The notes under the pieces: generated by a model
The model's input: the letters and a program-made list of their open reading frames with translations, nothing else
What the model was told of the DNA's origin: nothing
Databases searched by the model: none
In this document: piece after piece, positions 13,548 through 22,717 of the stretch
Layout: each line of letters begins with the position of its first letter
Numbering within the stretch: the first letter of the stretch is position 1
Position numbers and translations under genes: made by a program
From: DATBAX01 sp963762965
GTDB taxonomy: Bacteria > Acidobacteriota > Terriglobia > Terriglobales > Acidobacteriaceae
Reading direction: 5' to 3'
Assembly: GCA_963762965.1 (NCBI GenBank)
Contig: CAVXME010000001.1
Coordinates: forward strand, 1,488,001 to 1,552,000
Length of the DNA: 64,000 bases

Positions 13548-14231
13548 ATGTCTCAGGAAATCCTTCCGGCCGCTTTTTCCGATGCAGCTTGCGATCCTCC
13601 CGTCCGCGGATTTCTTCATCAGCCAACAAAGCCAAACGGAGATGGACTCGTCCTCACCCACGGCGCAGGATCGAACTGCCGGACGCCACTGCTCGTGGCT
13701 CTTGCAGAAGCCTTTACCAGCGCCGGTTTCGCGGTATTACGCTGCGATCTGCCATATCGACAGAATCGGCCGTATGGCCCACCCATGCCGGGCGGCGCGG
13801 CTGGCGATCGCGAAGGCTTGAGACATGCGGTCGCCGCTCTTCGCGCAATCGTCCCCGGCCGCATATTTCTCGGCGGGCATTCTTACGGTGGCCGCCAATC
13901 GACTATGCTGTGCGCGGAAGAACCGGAGCTTGTCACCGGACTGCTCTTGCTTTCCTATCCCTTGCATCCGCCACTCAAGCCTGCGCAACTTCGCACGCAA
14001 CATTTTCCCGAACTGCAAACCCCATGTCTCTTCGTGCAGGGTACACGCGACCCGTTCGGCTCAATTACGGAGATGGAATCCGCCTTGCAGCTGATTTCTG
14101 CGAAGACGAAGCTCTTGACGGTCGAAGGCGCGGGGCACGACCTGGGATTCAAGGGAAAATCGAAGCGGGCGGATTTACCGGCAACGTTGCTATCGGAATT
14201 TCAAAACTTCTTTCACCTCATGTCATCCTGA
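13548..14231 (+). CDS. Alpha/beta hydrolase (KANL3/Tex30-like)
   Basis: A 227-residue cytoplasmic alpha/beta hydrolase of the KANL3/Tex30 or dienelactone-hydrolase-like type. Visible are the oxyanion-loop segment LTHGAGSNC, the nucleophile elbow GGHSYGGR, a late acid (FVQGTRDPFG) and a histidine (EGAGHDLGF). The substrate is unknown. It lies 8 bp after pyk. The last codons (ATG TCA TCC TGA) are the first bases of a dispersed TCATCCTGA repeat, so the repeat supplies this protein's C-terminus and stop codon. Confidence 0.85.
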   Translation: MSQEILPAAFSDAACDPPVRGFLHQPTKPNGDGLVLTHGAGSNCRTPLLVALAEAFTSAGFAVLRCDLPYRQNRPYGPPMPGGAAGDREGLRHAVAALRAIVPGRIFLGGHSYGGRQSTMLCAEEPELVTGLLLLSYPLHPPLKPAQLRTQHFPELQTPCLFVQGTRDPFGSITEMESALQLISAKTKLLTVEGAGHDLGFKGKSKRADLPATLLSEFQNFFHLMSS

Positions 14232-14354
14232 GGCGGCGGATTCCTTGGCGAAGCCAAGAAATCCCAACGAAGGACCTCTGCATTTTTCTAGATGGACACG
14301 CCAAATATACAGGTCCTTCGGTCCACTAAGAACGTGGGCCTTCAGGATGACAAT
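14219..14354. repeat. TCATCCTGA-type inverted repeat pair
   Basis: The left arm begins TGTCATCCTGAGG and runs to GAAGGACCTCTGCAT. The right arm has AGGTCCTTCGG and ends TTCAGGATGACA. Together they are roughly inverted around 14300. The same words recur at 23203, 33684, 38510, 49748 and 57099. The element overlaps the stop of the preceding hydrolase and occupies most of the gap before the convergent rhomboid-like gene. Confidence 0.7.
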
Positions 14355-14391
14355 GTGAAGAAATAAACGTGGCCTGGATCCCCGCGAATCG

Positions 14392-15216
14392 CTAATTCAC
14401 CCAGCCCGACTTCCCGCCACCGTTTTTCTTGTCATCCTCGGGTGGGATGTAGTTTCCATTCTCGTCGAAGGTCACTTTGCGGTCGTGCTTGCTCATATAG
14501 ACTTCGAATTTTCGCGCAGCCCGGCGCCGTTTCCAGCGGTAATAATTATTGCGAATTCCGAAATAGCGCTCGGAAATTCCGAGCGAAACCTTGCGCCCAG
14601 CGAATATCAGATACCAGACATATCCAGCGCCCAGCCCGAGCAGCAGAATGAAATAGAACAGCGCGAATTGGTGGAGCAACAGGTACGCGGTTTCGATCGC
14701 CGCTGTAAACAAGACGATCCATTTCACCGGAATCTGGATCGGAATCGGAAACAGCATGATCGGCGCGCCGCGGTTGAACAGATAGAACACCATCAGAATC
14801 GAATTGGCGGCAGCGCCCGAACCGAGGACTGGTCCCTGGGCAACTCTGTGAGTGAGCGAGAGCGCGAATCCTGCGATCGCCGAAACAATGATGCTGAAGA
14901 AAAATAGACTATAGAATTTTGCGGAGCCGACGCGCTCCTCAACCGCCGATCCCAGAAAATAAATTCCCACCAGCGACAAAACAAAATCCAACGGATCAAC
15001 GTACATGAAAGCGTAGGTGACGAACTGCCACACCCAGCCCTGGCGGACGTGCGCCGGATCCAGAATGCCGAGCGCCAGAACCGCCTGCCCGGTCGGCTGC
15101 GCAAACGACATCAGCAGCAGGATAACAACGTAGATCGCCACGCTGGCGAGGACGATCTGCCGGACCGCGCCGCGAAACGGCGGTAGTCCCATTTGGAATG
15201 AAACGTCTCTGGGCAT
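14392..15216 (-). CDS. Rhomboid-like membrane protein, possibly inactive
   Basis: A 274-residue protein with about six membrane segments (about 17-38, 60-80, 97-117, 135-152, 165-185, 190-210) and a charged C-terminal tail ending in a Lys/Gly/Asp-rich stretch. The order and the QGWVWQFVTYAFMYVDPLDFVLSLVGIYFLGSAVEERVGSAKF region resemble rhomboid-family proteins. The serine of the catalytic GxSG loop may survive as LGSGAAAN, but the penultimate membrane helix (FYFILLLGLGAGYVWYL) lacks the histidine that pairs with it in active rhomboid proteases. I infer a non-proteolytic relative. It faces the alpha/beta hydrolase gene convergently. Confidence 0.75.
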   Translation of the reverse strand: MPRDVSFQMGLPPFRGAVRQIVLASVAIYVVILLLMSFAQPTGQAVLALGILDPAHVRQGWVWQFVTYAFMYVDPLDFVLSLVGIYFLGSAVEERVGSAKFYSLFFFSIIVSAIAGFALSLTHRVAQGPVLGSGAAANSILMVFYLFNRGAPIMLFPIPIQIPVKWIVLFTAAIETAYLLLHQFALFYFILLLGLGAGYVWYLIFAGRKVSLGISERYFGIRNNYYRWKRRRAARKFEVYMSKHDRKVTFDENGNYIPPEDDKKNGGGKSGWVN

Positions 15217-15267
15217 GGTTCACGGGCCGGACGCGGCCCATCTGTCCCTATCCTAACACTCGCAAAG

Positions 15268-16677
15268 CTAGCGCTCCGGCAGTGGCACAACCGGCAGGCC
15301 GCGATGTCCCTGATCATCCATTGACCGCACCGCAAAAATCACGTTGTCCTTGGATAGTGGCAGCGTCACCTTGGTCACATTTCCGACGCTTTGCACATGG
15401 TCCCAATCCGAGCTGGTGGTCGCCCGCCACAAAACTTCGTAATCCGTAGCCCGCGCTGAGGCTTCCCAGATCAACGTGGAATCATTCTGAAGCTCTTTGG
15501 TTTGCAGCCGCACTTTGCCCGGCGGCGCTGGCGCGGAAGCCAATGAAGCCAATGTTGCCGCATTCAGCTTTGCCACGCTGGCCACATAATCAAAATTGAC
15601 GAACTTGGGCAAGTCGCCATATTCAACGCCATTTTCCGTGCGGACGTTCTGGTGTTCATGGTTGAAGTCTTCGCGGAATTCCGTGAAGCGCACGGCTGCG
15701 TATCCCTGCTGATTGAAAGAATAGTGGTCGCCACCGCGCAAATAACGGTCCAACCGGAATACCAGCGTGGGTCTGACGCCCACGTCATAAGTGCGTCCCA
15801 CGTCTGCGATATAGCGGGCCACCTGACGAGAAATTGAATCGCTCTCTCCGCCCAGGTTTCGGATCAAGCGCAGATCGGCTTCGGTCGCGGCATTCGGCAC
15901 GCCTTCGGAGAAAACACGCACCACGCTTGCATCCTGCTGCGGCCCACGATTCCCGCCCACAATGTCATTGTTCAGCACGGCTTCTATGTTCCAGCCTTCC
16001 GACTTTGCCATCTTTGCGAAATGCGCGCTGCCGTTCAGTCCCTGCTCCTCGCCGGCCACGGTAAGGAAAATAATGGTTGCGGGAAACTTCAATTTGCTGA
16101 GGATCCGGGCGCATTCCAGGCTTACCGCCGTGCCGCTGCCGTCATCGTTTGCCCCGGGAGCGTCATCGGTGATGTTCGCATTGTCGCTGTTGCGCGAATC
16201 GTAATGGCCGGTGACCAGTACGATTCGTTTGGCGCTCTCCGGGTCAGTACCCTTCAAGACCGCATAAACATTGGTGATCACCGTGGGTTGCGGAATCCTG
16301 TCCATGGGATTTTCGGTGAAGCTGTCGGTCTTCACTTCCAGACATCCGCCGCAGTCTTTGGAATAGCGCTCAAACTCGGACTTGATCCATTCCCGCGCGG
16401 CGCCGATTCCACGCCCCGCAGCAATCGAGCCCGGGTCCTGTGCCGACAGTGTCGAGCGGGTCCCAAAGTTCACCAGCTTTTCAATGTTGTTCTGGATTCG
16501 TTCCGCGGAAATTTTCTGAAGGACGGACGCGATCTGCGGGTCGGCCGCCATTTTCGATTCCTGTGCACCCGCGAAACCCGCGGTCCCGATCAAGACCGCC
16601 CACAACAAAAGCATGGCAAAGAATCGCAACAACTTGCATCCCGGGGTGTTCACGAGAGTATGATTTTGCCTGTTCAT
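15268..16677 (-). CDS. Secreted M28 family metallopeptidase with Fn3-like C-terminus
   Basis: A zinc-dependent aminopeptidase-like enzyme of 469 residues from the ATG at 16677, which has a GGAGAAG purine stretch 8-9 nt upstream and opens a signal peptide (FFAMLLLWAVLIGTAGFAGAQ). The frame runs open further upstream, but that part looks untranslated. M28 metal and catalytic motifs appear in order: VTGHYDSR (His), PGANDDGSGT (bridging Asp), AGEEQGLNGS (catalytic Glu then metal Glu), NNDIVGG (Asp) and GGDHYSFNQQGY (His). The last roughly 90 residues, after ALASLASAPAPPGKV, resemble a fibronectin type III fold. It probably digests peptides outside the inner membrane. Confidence 0.92.
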   Translation of the reverse strand: MNRQNHTLVNTPGCKLLRFFAMLLLWAVLIGTAGFAGAQESKMAADPQIASVLQKISAERIQNNIEKLVNFGTRSTLSAQDPGSIAAGRGIGAAREWIKSEFERYSKDCGGCLEVKTDSFTENPMDRIPQPTVITNVYAVLKGTDPESAKRIVLVTGHYDSRNSDNANITDDAPGANDDGSGTAVSLECARILSKLKFPATIIFLTVAGEEQGLNGSAHFAKMAKSEGWNIEAVLNNDIVGGNRGPQQDASVVRVFSEGVPNAATEADLRLIRNLGGESDSISRQVARYIADVGRTYDVGVRPTLVFRLDRYLRGGDHYSFNQQGYAAVRFTEFREDFNHEHQNVRTENGVEYGDLPKFVNFDYVASVAKLNAATLASLASAPAPPGKVRLQTKELQNDSTLIWEASARATDYEVLWRATTSSDWDHVQSVGNVTKVTLPLSKDNVIFAVRSMDDQGHRGLPVVPLPER

Positions 16678-16829
16678 GATTGATTCTTCTCCAAGATCGG
16701 GCAGTCGGCTCATTTCAACAGTTTCGAGGCCCGACCATCCGGGTAAAAACTTTTGCAGCGAAACACTTGACCTCTGCCCCAAGAGAAACTAAATATTAAC
16801 AGGGGCGTTTTATAATGACGGGGGCCATT

Positions 16830-17027
16830 ATGATTTATTGCGCGGAATGCGACACCAAGCTGGACATCGATGAAGACGAGATTGACGAAGGTGAGGTCGT
16901 CTCCTGCCCGGAGTGCGGCACCGATTTCGAGATCGTTACCGTCAATCCCATTGAGCTCAAGCCTGTCGAGGCCGAGGGATACGAGGAGGAAGAGGAGGAG
17001 GAAGCCGAAGACGGTGACTACTCCTAG
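16830..17027 (+). CDS. LysW-like zinc-ribbon protein with acidic tail
   Basis: A 65-residue acidic protein. CAEC and CPEC knuckles (residues 4-7 and 27-30) form a zinc ribbon, and CPECGTDFEIVTVNPIELKP matches the body of the amino-group carrier LysW. The LysW C-terminal EDWGE, whose last glutamate carries the lysine/arginine intermediate, is absent. The tail is instead a run of glutamates ending EDGDYS. No lysine-biosynthesis genes are nearby, so a carrier role is doubtful. I prefer the ATG at 16830, which has GGGGG 5 nt upstream, although an in-frame ATG at 16815 is possible. The next gene overlaps its 3' end. Confidence 0.75.
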   Translation: MIYCAECDTKLDIDEDEIDEGEVVSCPECGTDFEIVTVNPIELKPVEAEGYEEEEEEEAEDGDYS

Positions 17028-17469
17028 GCCTTCCCGCCCGCGATCCCTTCCTTCCCCGTTGGCTTCCCTGCGTATTTCCCGGTTCGTTCCGCTCGGGCTG
17101 GTATTCTTCCTGTTGTGTCTTCCGCTGGCTTCGCAGGCTGGCGGCGCTGCCGAGGGGAAAAGAACGTTCCACCCCTATGCCTTGATCTTCGGCACGGTTT
17201 GGGGACCGGATGGCGCGCCACGATATGGGGTGACCGTCAAAATTCGACGTGCCGACGATAAGAACCCCAGGAAAGCCCGCTGGGAGCTCTTTTCCGATCA
17301 TCACGGCGAATTTGCCCAGCGCCTGCCGGCAGGCCCGGCCGATTACGTAATCTGGGCTGACCTAAAGGGTTATCAGGGCCCGGACCGAAAGAGTTTACAG
17401 CCAGGCGACGAAGTCAGGGTCCACGTTGACAATGACGAGCGGGTCGACACCGGAGTGCATCTAAAATAG
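17014..17469 (+). CDS. Secreted carboxypeptidase-regulatory-like domain protein
   Basis: A probable 151-residue exported protein starting at GTG 17014. It overlaps the LysW-like gene by 14 bp, and the upstream gene's own Glu-coding GGAGGAGG stretch acts as ribosome-binding site. A basic N-terminus and a hydrophobic segment (FVPLGLVFFLLCLPLASQAGG) look like a signal peptide. The rest (IFGTVWGPDGAPRYGVTVKI ... VHVDNDERVDTGVHL) is a beta-sandwich of the carboxypeptidase regulatory-like/CNA-B type. The overlap suggests translational coupling. The longer frame from 16870 would be an antiphase reading of the neighbour. Function unknown. Confidence 0.7.
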   Translation: MTTPRPSRPRSLPSPLASLRISRFVPLGLVFFLLCLPLASQAGGAAEGKRTFHPYALIFGTVWGPDGAPRYGVTVKIRRADDKNPRKARWELFSDHHGEFAQRLPAGPADYVIWADLKGYQGPDRKSLQPGDEVRVHVDNDERVDTGVHLK

Positions 17470-17499
17470 CAGCACGTAACCGCGCAAGGAGAGAACTTA

Positions 17500-17859
17500 G
17501 TGAAAAGGCGCAACGTAGTGGCGGTTCTGTTGGTTTTGGCTGGCTTGGCCACGGGTGCGAATCTCACCTACGCCGGTGACAAAAAAGCCGATGCCGGCCG
17601 AACCTTGACCGGCAAGGTGATCGACCGCCAGGACAATCCAGTTACTGACGCCGTGGTGTACCTTTCCAACACGCGCACCCAGGCGGTCAAGAGTTACATT
17701 GTCGGACCCGACGGGGCCTATCATTTTCCCGAGCTCTCTCCCAATATCGACTACGAAATCTACGCCCAGTTCAACGGCAAGAAGAGCGACACCAAGACCG
17801 TCAGCCATTTCGACGACCGCCACCAGGTCAACATCAACCTGCGGATTGACACCAAGTAA
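17500..17859 (+). CDS. Secreted carboxypeptidase-regulatory-like domain protein
   Basis: A 119-residue protein from GTG 17500 with AAGGAGAG about 8 nt upstream. A signal peptide (RRNVVAVLLVLAGLATGANLTYAG) precedes a single beta-sandwich: LTGKVIDRQDNPVTDAVVYL ... GPDGAYHFPELSPNIDYEIYAQFNGKKSDTKTV. It lies 30 bp after the similar 17014 gene and is probably its paralogue, with both in one operon. Such domains are common in acidobacterial envelope proteins. The partner or ligand is unknown. Confidence 0.82.
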   Translation: MKRRNVVAVLLVLAGLATGANLTYAGDKKADAGRTLTGKVIDRQDNPVTDAVVYLSNTRTQAVKSYIVGPDGAYHFPELSPNIDYEIYAQFNGKKSDTKTVSHFDDRHQVNINLRIDTK

Positions 17860-17914
17860 GTCAAGGTGAACCGATCTTGTCCGGCCGAGGACTGCGTATA
17901 CAAGCCTCGAACCC

Positions 17915-19297
17915 CTACTGCGCTTTCGATATTCGATAGAGAACGCTGGCGTGGGGACGAAGCTCCAGCTTCACCCCGGATTGCCTGCCCAGCGGTTTCT
18001 GGAGCCAAAGGTCGCGGACTTCAGCACTGCTCGCGGTCACTCCCAAATCGCTCCATCCCAGGTCCACGGTTTCGGTGATTTCGCCAAGATTAAAAACCGC
18101 GACGTAAAAGTCCGCGCTTCCCGGAACATTCTCCGGAACTCTGGCCAGCCAGGCGCGGATGTTTCCCTGCTCCAAAGATTGATGATTTCCCCGGCTGTGC
18201 TGGTTCACCGCTAAAACTTCTGCATTGGTAATCAGGGCCGTGGTCCCGGCATCGTTGCTGGGCAAATCTCCGCCAAAAATGAGTGGCGAACGGAACATGG
18301 ACCACAAAGTCATCATGGTTTGCTGTTCGTCCGCCGTGAATTTCGAAGGGCTGCCATTGCCCTCCTTGTCAGTGACCCGAAGTTTTCCGATGGGCAGCAT
18401 GTCGGCATCCGGCCAGGTGCCATCCTTGCCGACGTATGGGGCCCAGTCGCGGGTGAAATCGAATTGCTGCTTGAGCAGTTTCCAGTCATCCCAGAAATCG
18501 TCGGAGATGCGCCACATCTGTGCGTTTTTCCGCAAGTCCGCGGCCTCGGGGATCGGCGCGGGGCCGGGGGACAGACTGAGAAGCATCGGCCTTCCCGTTT
18601 TTCGGATGGCCGCGCTCAGGGCCGCCACTTCCGGCTGGCGCAAGGCATACGGGCGGCTCATGTCGTCGGCCTTAATGAAGTCGACGCCCCAGGAAGCGTA
18701 GAGCGCGGCAATCGAATCGTAATATTCCTGCGCGCCAGGTTTCGACATGTCGATCCCATACATGTCGGGGTTCCATTCGCAAATATTCTTCTTGTCGGCA
18801 ATTTCAGCGGCGTGATGCGAACTGTTCAGGATGGGCGTGTTCTTTTCGACCGCCTGTCGTGGAATTCCGCGCATGATGTGAATGCCAAATTTCAACCCTT
18901 TGCCGTGAATGTAATCCGCGAGTGCTTTGAATCCAGCGCCATTCGCTGCCGAAGGAAAACGATTTACCGCCGGCGTGAGCCGCCCGTAGTCATCCATCAC
19001 CAGCGGTGCGCCCGGTTTGTAATCGTGGCCTTGCGCGTTCGGTTCGTACCACTGAATATCGACGACTACATACTGCCAGCCATACCTGGCCAGATCCCGT
19101 GCCATGACGTCAGCATTGGCTTTGACCTGAAATTCGCGCACCGTGGTCCCGTAAGAGTCCCAGCTATTCCAACCCATGGGAGGAGTGGGCGCGAGAAGCG
19201 CGTCATCCGCGCCGACTGTGGACGCGCTGAGGCAGCATGCCAAAATGCAAAAGATCACCGTGAATCGTTTTCTGCCTGCGGTTACTTCTGTTGTCAT
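17915..19297 (-). CDS. Glycoside hydrolase family 27 alpha-galactosidase, secreted
   Basis: A 460-residue GH27 enzyme, expected to release terminal alpha-linked galactose from oligo- or polysaccharides outside the cytoplasm. A signal peptide (FTVIFCILACCLSASTVGAD) is followed by the family entry motif LAPTPPMGWNSWDSYGTTV. The nucleophile aspartate lies in WGVDFIKADDM and the acid/base aspartate in MWRISDDFWDDW. A C-terminal beta-sandwich (about 370-460) completes the usual layout. The gene is convergent with the 17500 gene. With the OprB-like porin near 39-40 kb, it hints at plant or microbial glycan use. Confidence 0.93.
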   Translation of the reverse strand: MTTEVTAGRKRFTVIFCILACCLSASTVGADDALLAPTPPMGWNSWDSYGTTVREFQVKANADVMARDLARYGWQYVVVDIQWYEPNAQGHDYKPGAPLVMDDYGRLTPAVNRFPSAANGAGFKALADYIHGKGLKFGIHIMRGIPRQAVEKNTPILNSSHHAAEIADKKNICEWNPDMYGIDMSKPGAQEYYDSIAALYASWGVDFIKADDMSRPYALRQPEVAALSAAIRKTGRPMLLSLSPGPAPIPEAADLRKNAQMWRISDDFWDDWKLLKQQFDFTRDWAPYVGKDGTWPDADMLPIGKLRVTDKEGNGSPSKFTADEQQTMMTLWSMFRSPLIFGGDLPSNDAGTTALITNAEVLAVNQHSRGNHQSLEQGNIRAWLARVPENVPGSADFYVAVFNLGEITETVDLGWSDLGVTASSAEVRDLWLQKPLGRQSGVKLELRPHASVLYRISKAQ

Positions 19298-19380
19298 CGG
19301 ACCCGGCCTCCTCTTCGCCCCCTTCTTTTATCACACTAGAAGCAAACGACTAACAAGCATTCAGGGGTCGCGGCAAAGAC

Positions 19381-19411
19381 AAAGGCCGCCATTTCTGGCG
19401 GCCTTGTTTTT
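19381..19411 (-). terminator. Terminator hairpin downstream of rpsA
   Basis: AAGGCCGCC (19382-19390) pairs with GGCGGCCTT across a short loop. On the plus side GTTTTT follows, and on the minus side a T-rich TTTGTCTTT follows, so it can work in both directions. It lies 20 bp beyond the rpsA stop. Confidence 0.75.
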
Positions 19412-19432
19412 ATCGAAGCTGCAGGCGCGAGC

Positions 19433-21256
19433 TTAGTTGTTCTCGTTCCCCGCCCGTTTCCATGTAATCAGATCACCGATGGTCGATCCGCCGGTGCTGG
19501 CCGCAGGGTGTTTATACGATTCCACTTCCTTGCGGGAAGCTTCCTCGCCGACCGCCTTGATGCTCAGTCCAACTTTTTTCTCTTCCTGATTCATCTTGAC
19601 GATCTTGAAGTCGTGCTCACTGCCGGCTTCGAGCGTGATCTGCTGCCCGTTGGCGTCCACGGCTTCGGAGTTGTGGCAGAGCCCTTCGACTCCCTCGGCA
19701 ATTTCCACAAAAGCGCCAAAACTCGCTACTCGCAGGACTTTACCGTGCAGCACGTCGCCCACATGGTGAGTGGCGAAGAACGTCTCCCAGACGTCAGGTT
19801 GAAGCTGCTTCACGCCCAGTGACAACCGGCGCTTATCAGGCTCAATCGCAAGGACGACTGCCTTCACGCGATCGCCCTTCTTCAAAACTTCCGACGGATG
19901 CTTCACCCGCTTGGTCCAGCTCAAATTGCTGACGTGCACCAGTCCATCGATCCCATCTTCGATCTCGATAAAAGCCCCGAAGTCGGTCAGGTTGCGTACC
20001 CGGCCTTCCACCTGCGCGCCCACCGGATACTTATCATGCAGAGCGTCCCAGGGATTGGTTGCCAGTTGCCGCATGCCCAGAGAGATCCTGCGTTCCGTCG
20101 GATTCACGCTGAGCACCACGCAATCCACCTGATCGCCCACATTGACCAGCTTCGACGGATGTTTCATCCGCTTCGACCAGGTCATTTCGCTGACGTGCAC
20201 CAAACCTTCAATGCCCTGCTCGAGTTCCACAAACGCGCCGTAGTCAGTAACGCTGATCACGCGTCCATGGACATGCGCACCGACAGGATAGCGATGTTCC
20301 GCATCCAGCCACGGGTCAGGCGTGAGCTGCTTGAATCCCAGCGAAACCCGCTGCTTATCTTTGTCGTACTTGAGAACCTTCACCTGGATCTGATCGCCCA
20401 CATTGACCAGGTCCTTGGGATGAGTGAGCCGTCCCCATGACATGTCGGTGATGTGCAGTAGGCCATCGATTCCGCCCATATCGACGAACGCGCCGTACTC
20501 GGTGAGGTTTTTGACCACGCCAGTGAGGATGGAGCCTTCTTCCAGATGCTCTAAAGTCTTGGCCTTTTTCTCGTTCTGCTCTTCTTCAAGAAGCTGTTTG
20601 CGCGAGACCACAATATTGCCGCGCTTCTTGTTCAGCTTGATGATGGCAACTTCAATCTCCTGCCCTTTGACGTTGTCCAGATTGCGTACCGGGCGCAGAT
20701 CCATTTGCGAGCCAGGCAGAAATGCGCGGGCTCCCATAATATCGACGGTCAGTCCGCCCTTGATCCGCTCAATGACAATCGCCTTGATCGGCCGCTTCTC
20801 GTTGTGGGCCTTCTCGATTTCGTCCCACGCCCGCAGCCGCTGGGCCTTCTGGTGAGAAAGGTTGATGTAGCCTTCCTCGGTCTGGCCCTTGTCCCGCATG
20901 ACATCGATTTCGTCGCCGGGCTTGAACCGGGGTTTCCCCTCATGGTCCAGCACTTCCGACAGGGGCAGCATGCCCTCGGACTTGGCGCCGATGTCCACCA
21001 CAACGTGCGTGGCGGTCAGCTTGAGCACCGTGCCTTTGATGACGTTGTCATCGCTGGCGGCTTCTTCGCTCTCGGTGGTGAAATTCTCCAGAGCGGAGGC
21101 GAAGTCTTCGGTGGCGGCGGGTTGTTTTTCGTCCTGAGCGTCGGCAACCTGGCTCTCAGGGGCGGCGGTTTCGTGGATTGAGCCCTCGGCGGGCTCCGCG
21201 TGCTCAATTACTGAAGTCGCGGAATCCGAATTGTGGGCGTTGTTGTCGTCAAACAA
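19433..21256 (-). CDS. rpsA: 30S ribosomal protein S1
   Basis: S1 helps the 30S subunit bind and unfold mRNA. Six S1 (OB-fold) repeats follow one another. The first two are the divergent ribosome-binding ones (IKGTVLKLTATHVVVDIGAKSEGMLP; IERIKGGLTVDIMGARAFLPGSQ). Four canonical repeats of the type GVVKNLTEYGAFVDMGGIDGLLHITDMSW follow. I place the start at TTG 21256, with GGAGAGG about 8 nt upstream, giving about 607 residues. The frame remains open to 21445, but that extension looks unlike S1. An acidic N-terminal tail of about 60 residues precedes the first repeat. Confidence 0.93.
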   Translation of the reverse strand: MFDDNNAHNSDSATSVIEHAEPAEGSIHETAAPESQVADAQDEKQPAATEDFASALENFTTESEEAASDDNVIKGTVLKLTATHVVVDIGAKSEGMLPLSEVLDHEGKPRFKPGDEIDVMRDKGQTEEGYINLSHQKAQRLRAWDEIEKAHNEKRPIKAIVIERIKGGLTVDIMGARAFLPGSQMDLRPVRNLDNVKGQEIEVAIIKLNKKRGNIVVSRKQLLEEEQNEKKAKTLEHLEEGSILTGVVKNLTEYGAFVDMGGIDGLLHITDMSWGRLTHPKDLVNVGDQIQVKVLKYDKDKQRVSLGFKQLTPDPWLDAEHRYPVGAHVHGRVISVTDYGAFVELEQGIEGLVHVSEMTWSKRMKHPSKLVNVGDQVDCVVLSVNPTERRISLGMRQLATNPWDALHDKYPVGAQVEGRVRNLTDFGAFIEIEDGIDGLVHVSNLSWTKRVKHPSEVLKKGDRVKAVVLAIEPDKRRLSLGVKQLQPDVWETFFATHHVGDVLHGKVLRVASFGAFVEIAEGVEGLCHNSEAVDANGQQITLEAGSEHDFKIVKMNQEEKKVGLSIKAVGEEASRKEVESYKHPAASTGGSTIGDLITWKRAGNENN

Positions 21257-21539
21257 GGTTATGGCCTCTCCGGTGTACTTGACGGAAGCGGGGCTGTCTC
21301 GCAGACTGCTGGCGTGAGTCGTGGGTTGTAGTGAGTCCGTCCTGGCGGACGAACTAGGACAATTCCAGCGGTCGGACGTTCCAAACAGATAACCCGCGTC
21401 CAAAGGAACACTTCGACTATAACAACCGCTTCCGAACAGTGTCAAACCCCAAACGAGGCTAATTGTGGCCCCTCAAAAACCCCGCCAAAACAGGGCTTTC
21501 CGAGCACAGACATCACCAACCCGGGTGTCCTTCCATCTC

Positions 21540-22221
21540 AACTCCCGAGGGTGCCCCGTTCAAGCTCCGCTTGAGCGGGGGTTTTCATGTTCACTCGTCC
21601 AGACTCCACCCCACCCGCAAAAGTACCCTCATACCATGCCCTGGGGACTAAAGCGCTTCCACGAAACCCGCCAGCTCCATTTCCTGACTTTTAGTTGTTA
21701 CAAACGACGGCAAAATCTCCAAACACCAACCTCCCGCGCGATCTTCGAACTGGCTCTCGAACGAGTTCGACAACACTACAAAATCTGCGTCTACGGATAC
21801 GTCATCATGCCCGAGCATGTCCACTTGCTGGTAAGCGAACCCGAGCACAGTACGCTGGAGCAGGCCATAAAATCGCTGAAGCAGGGAGTCGCGCGAAAGC
21901 TAGCGCTCCGCGCGGCGGATTCATTTTGGCAGGCGCGATACTACGATTTCAATGTATGGAGTGAGTGTAAGTTCGTAGAGAAGTTGCGCTACGTACATCG
22001 CAATCCGGTGGTGCGCGGATTGGTCGTACGCCCCGAAGACTGGCCCTGGAGCAGCTTTCGGCATTATCTGAACGGCGAAGAGGGAGTGGTCGAGATCGAG
22101 TCCCAGTGGACAGCGCGGAAACGGGAACATCAAGGAATATTTCCTACCGTCAAGATACGTTCTGATGCGCACGAAAATCCCCGCTCAAGCGAAGCTTGAA
22201 CGGGGCACCCTCAAGAGTTGA
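21540..22221 (+). mobile_element. RAYT element flanked by inverted REP hairpins
   Basis: A transposase gene (21636-22199) is bounded by two 47-48 bp hairpin sequences that are reverse complements of one another with few changes. The left one is 21540-21586 (begins AACTCCCGAGGGTGCCCCGT). The right one is 22174-22221 (ends GGGGCACCCTCAAGAGTTG). Each contains an internal stem (CAAGCTCCGCTTG on the left, CAAGCGAAGCTTG on the right). This is the arrangement expected of a REP-associated tyrosine transposase locus. The right REP overlaps the end of the coding region. Confidence 0.88.
21636..22199 (+). CDS. REP-associated tyrosine transposase (Y1/IS200-like)
   Basis: A 187-residue HUH single-strand transposase of the RAYT family. 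Diagnostic parts are ITH/TFS-like LHFLTFSCY near the N-terminus, the metal-binding His pair in MPEHVHLLVS (H61, H63), the probable nucleophile tyrosine region KLRYVHRNPVVRGLV (Y119), and the family tail WPWSSFRHYLNGE. RAYTs cut and join single-stranded REP DNA next to a GTAG or GGAG tetranucleotide. The ATG at 21636 is the natural start because the longer frame would run through the left REP. Single copy here, with REP-like hairpins scattered across the window. Confidence 0.93.
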   Translation: MPWGLKRFHETRQLHFLTFSCYKRRQNLQTPTSRAIFELALERVRQHYKICVYGYVIMPEHVHLLVSEPEHSTLEQAIKSLKQGVARKLALRAADSFWQARYYDFNVWSECKFVEKLRYVHRNPVVRGLVVRPEDWPWSSFRHYLNGEEGVVEIESQWTARKREHQGIFPTVKIRSDAHENPRSSEA

Positions 22222-22421
22222 TATGAACTTGCGCAGTTGGAAACGAGGCATCCGCCACCTCGGTTTAGATTCTAGATTGCGGATATGGAAAGAAAGAAAA
22301 GCCCATCCCCATATCTACTCCCGAGTTCCGATGTCACAGACTCACACCCCGGTTCAAAAATGGATACTGAGGGGAATCGGCGACAAGTTATACTTCGGAG
22401 AGATGTGGGCTACCGCCCGGC

Positions 22422-22631
22422 TTGCGGAGGCCCGAATTGAGCGACACGCCCCGGAGGTTTGACTGGTCAGGGTTCGTTACTCGCGCAGGTGGCGCGGTCG
22501 CATTAACGATCTTATGGGTTGCCGACACGATTCACAGACATAACCGAGTCGGGACGATTGGAGCAATCGTCGTCGGATTTGTGATCCTCCCCAGCATTGC
22601 TTACCTGTGGACCCGCTATAGTTCGAGATGA
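22422..22631 (+). CDS. Small hypothetical membrane protein
   Basis: A 69-residue open frame with two hydrophobic stretches (GGAVALTILWVADTI and VGTIGAIVVGFVILPSIAYL) separated by a basic loop, so a two-helix membrane protein is plausible. I recognise no family. A start at TTG 22437 is also possible. It lies between the RAYT element and the HIT gene in sequence with somewhat lower GC, and may be a chance frame. The rest of 22222-22717 shows nothing I can name. Confidence 0.35.
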   Translation: MRRPELSDTPRRFDWSGFVTRAGGAVALTILWVADTIHRHNRVGTIGAIVVGFVILPSIAYLWTRYSSR

Positions 22632-22717
22632 ACGGGGATTTTGACGTTCGCCTATCGGCTGACTCTGGAGTGGTCCCGGTTCCGAAACTCTCCGCCATCT
22701 GCTACTCTGCCCTGACC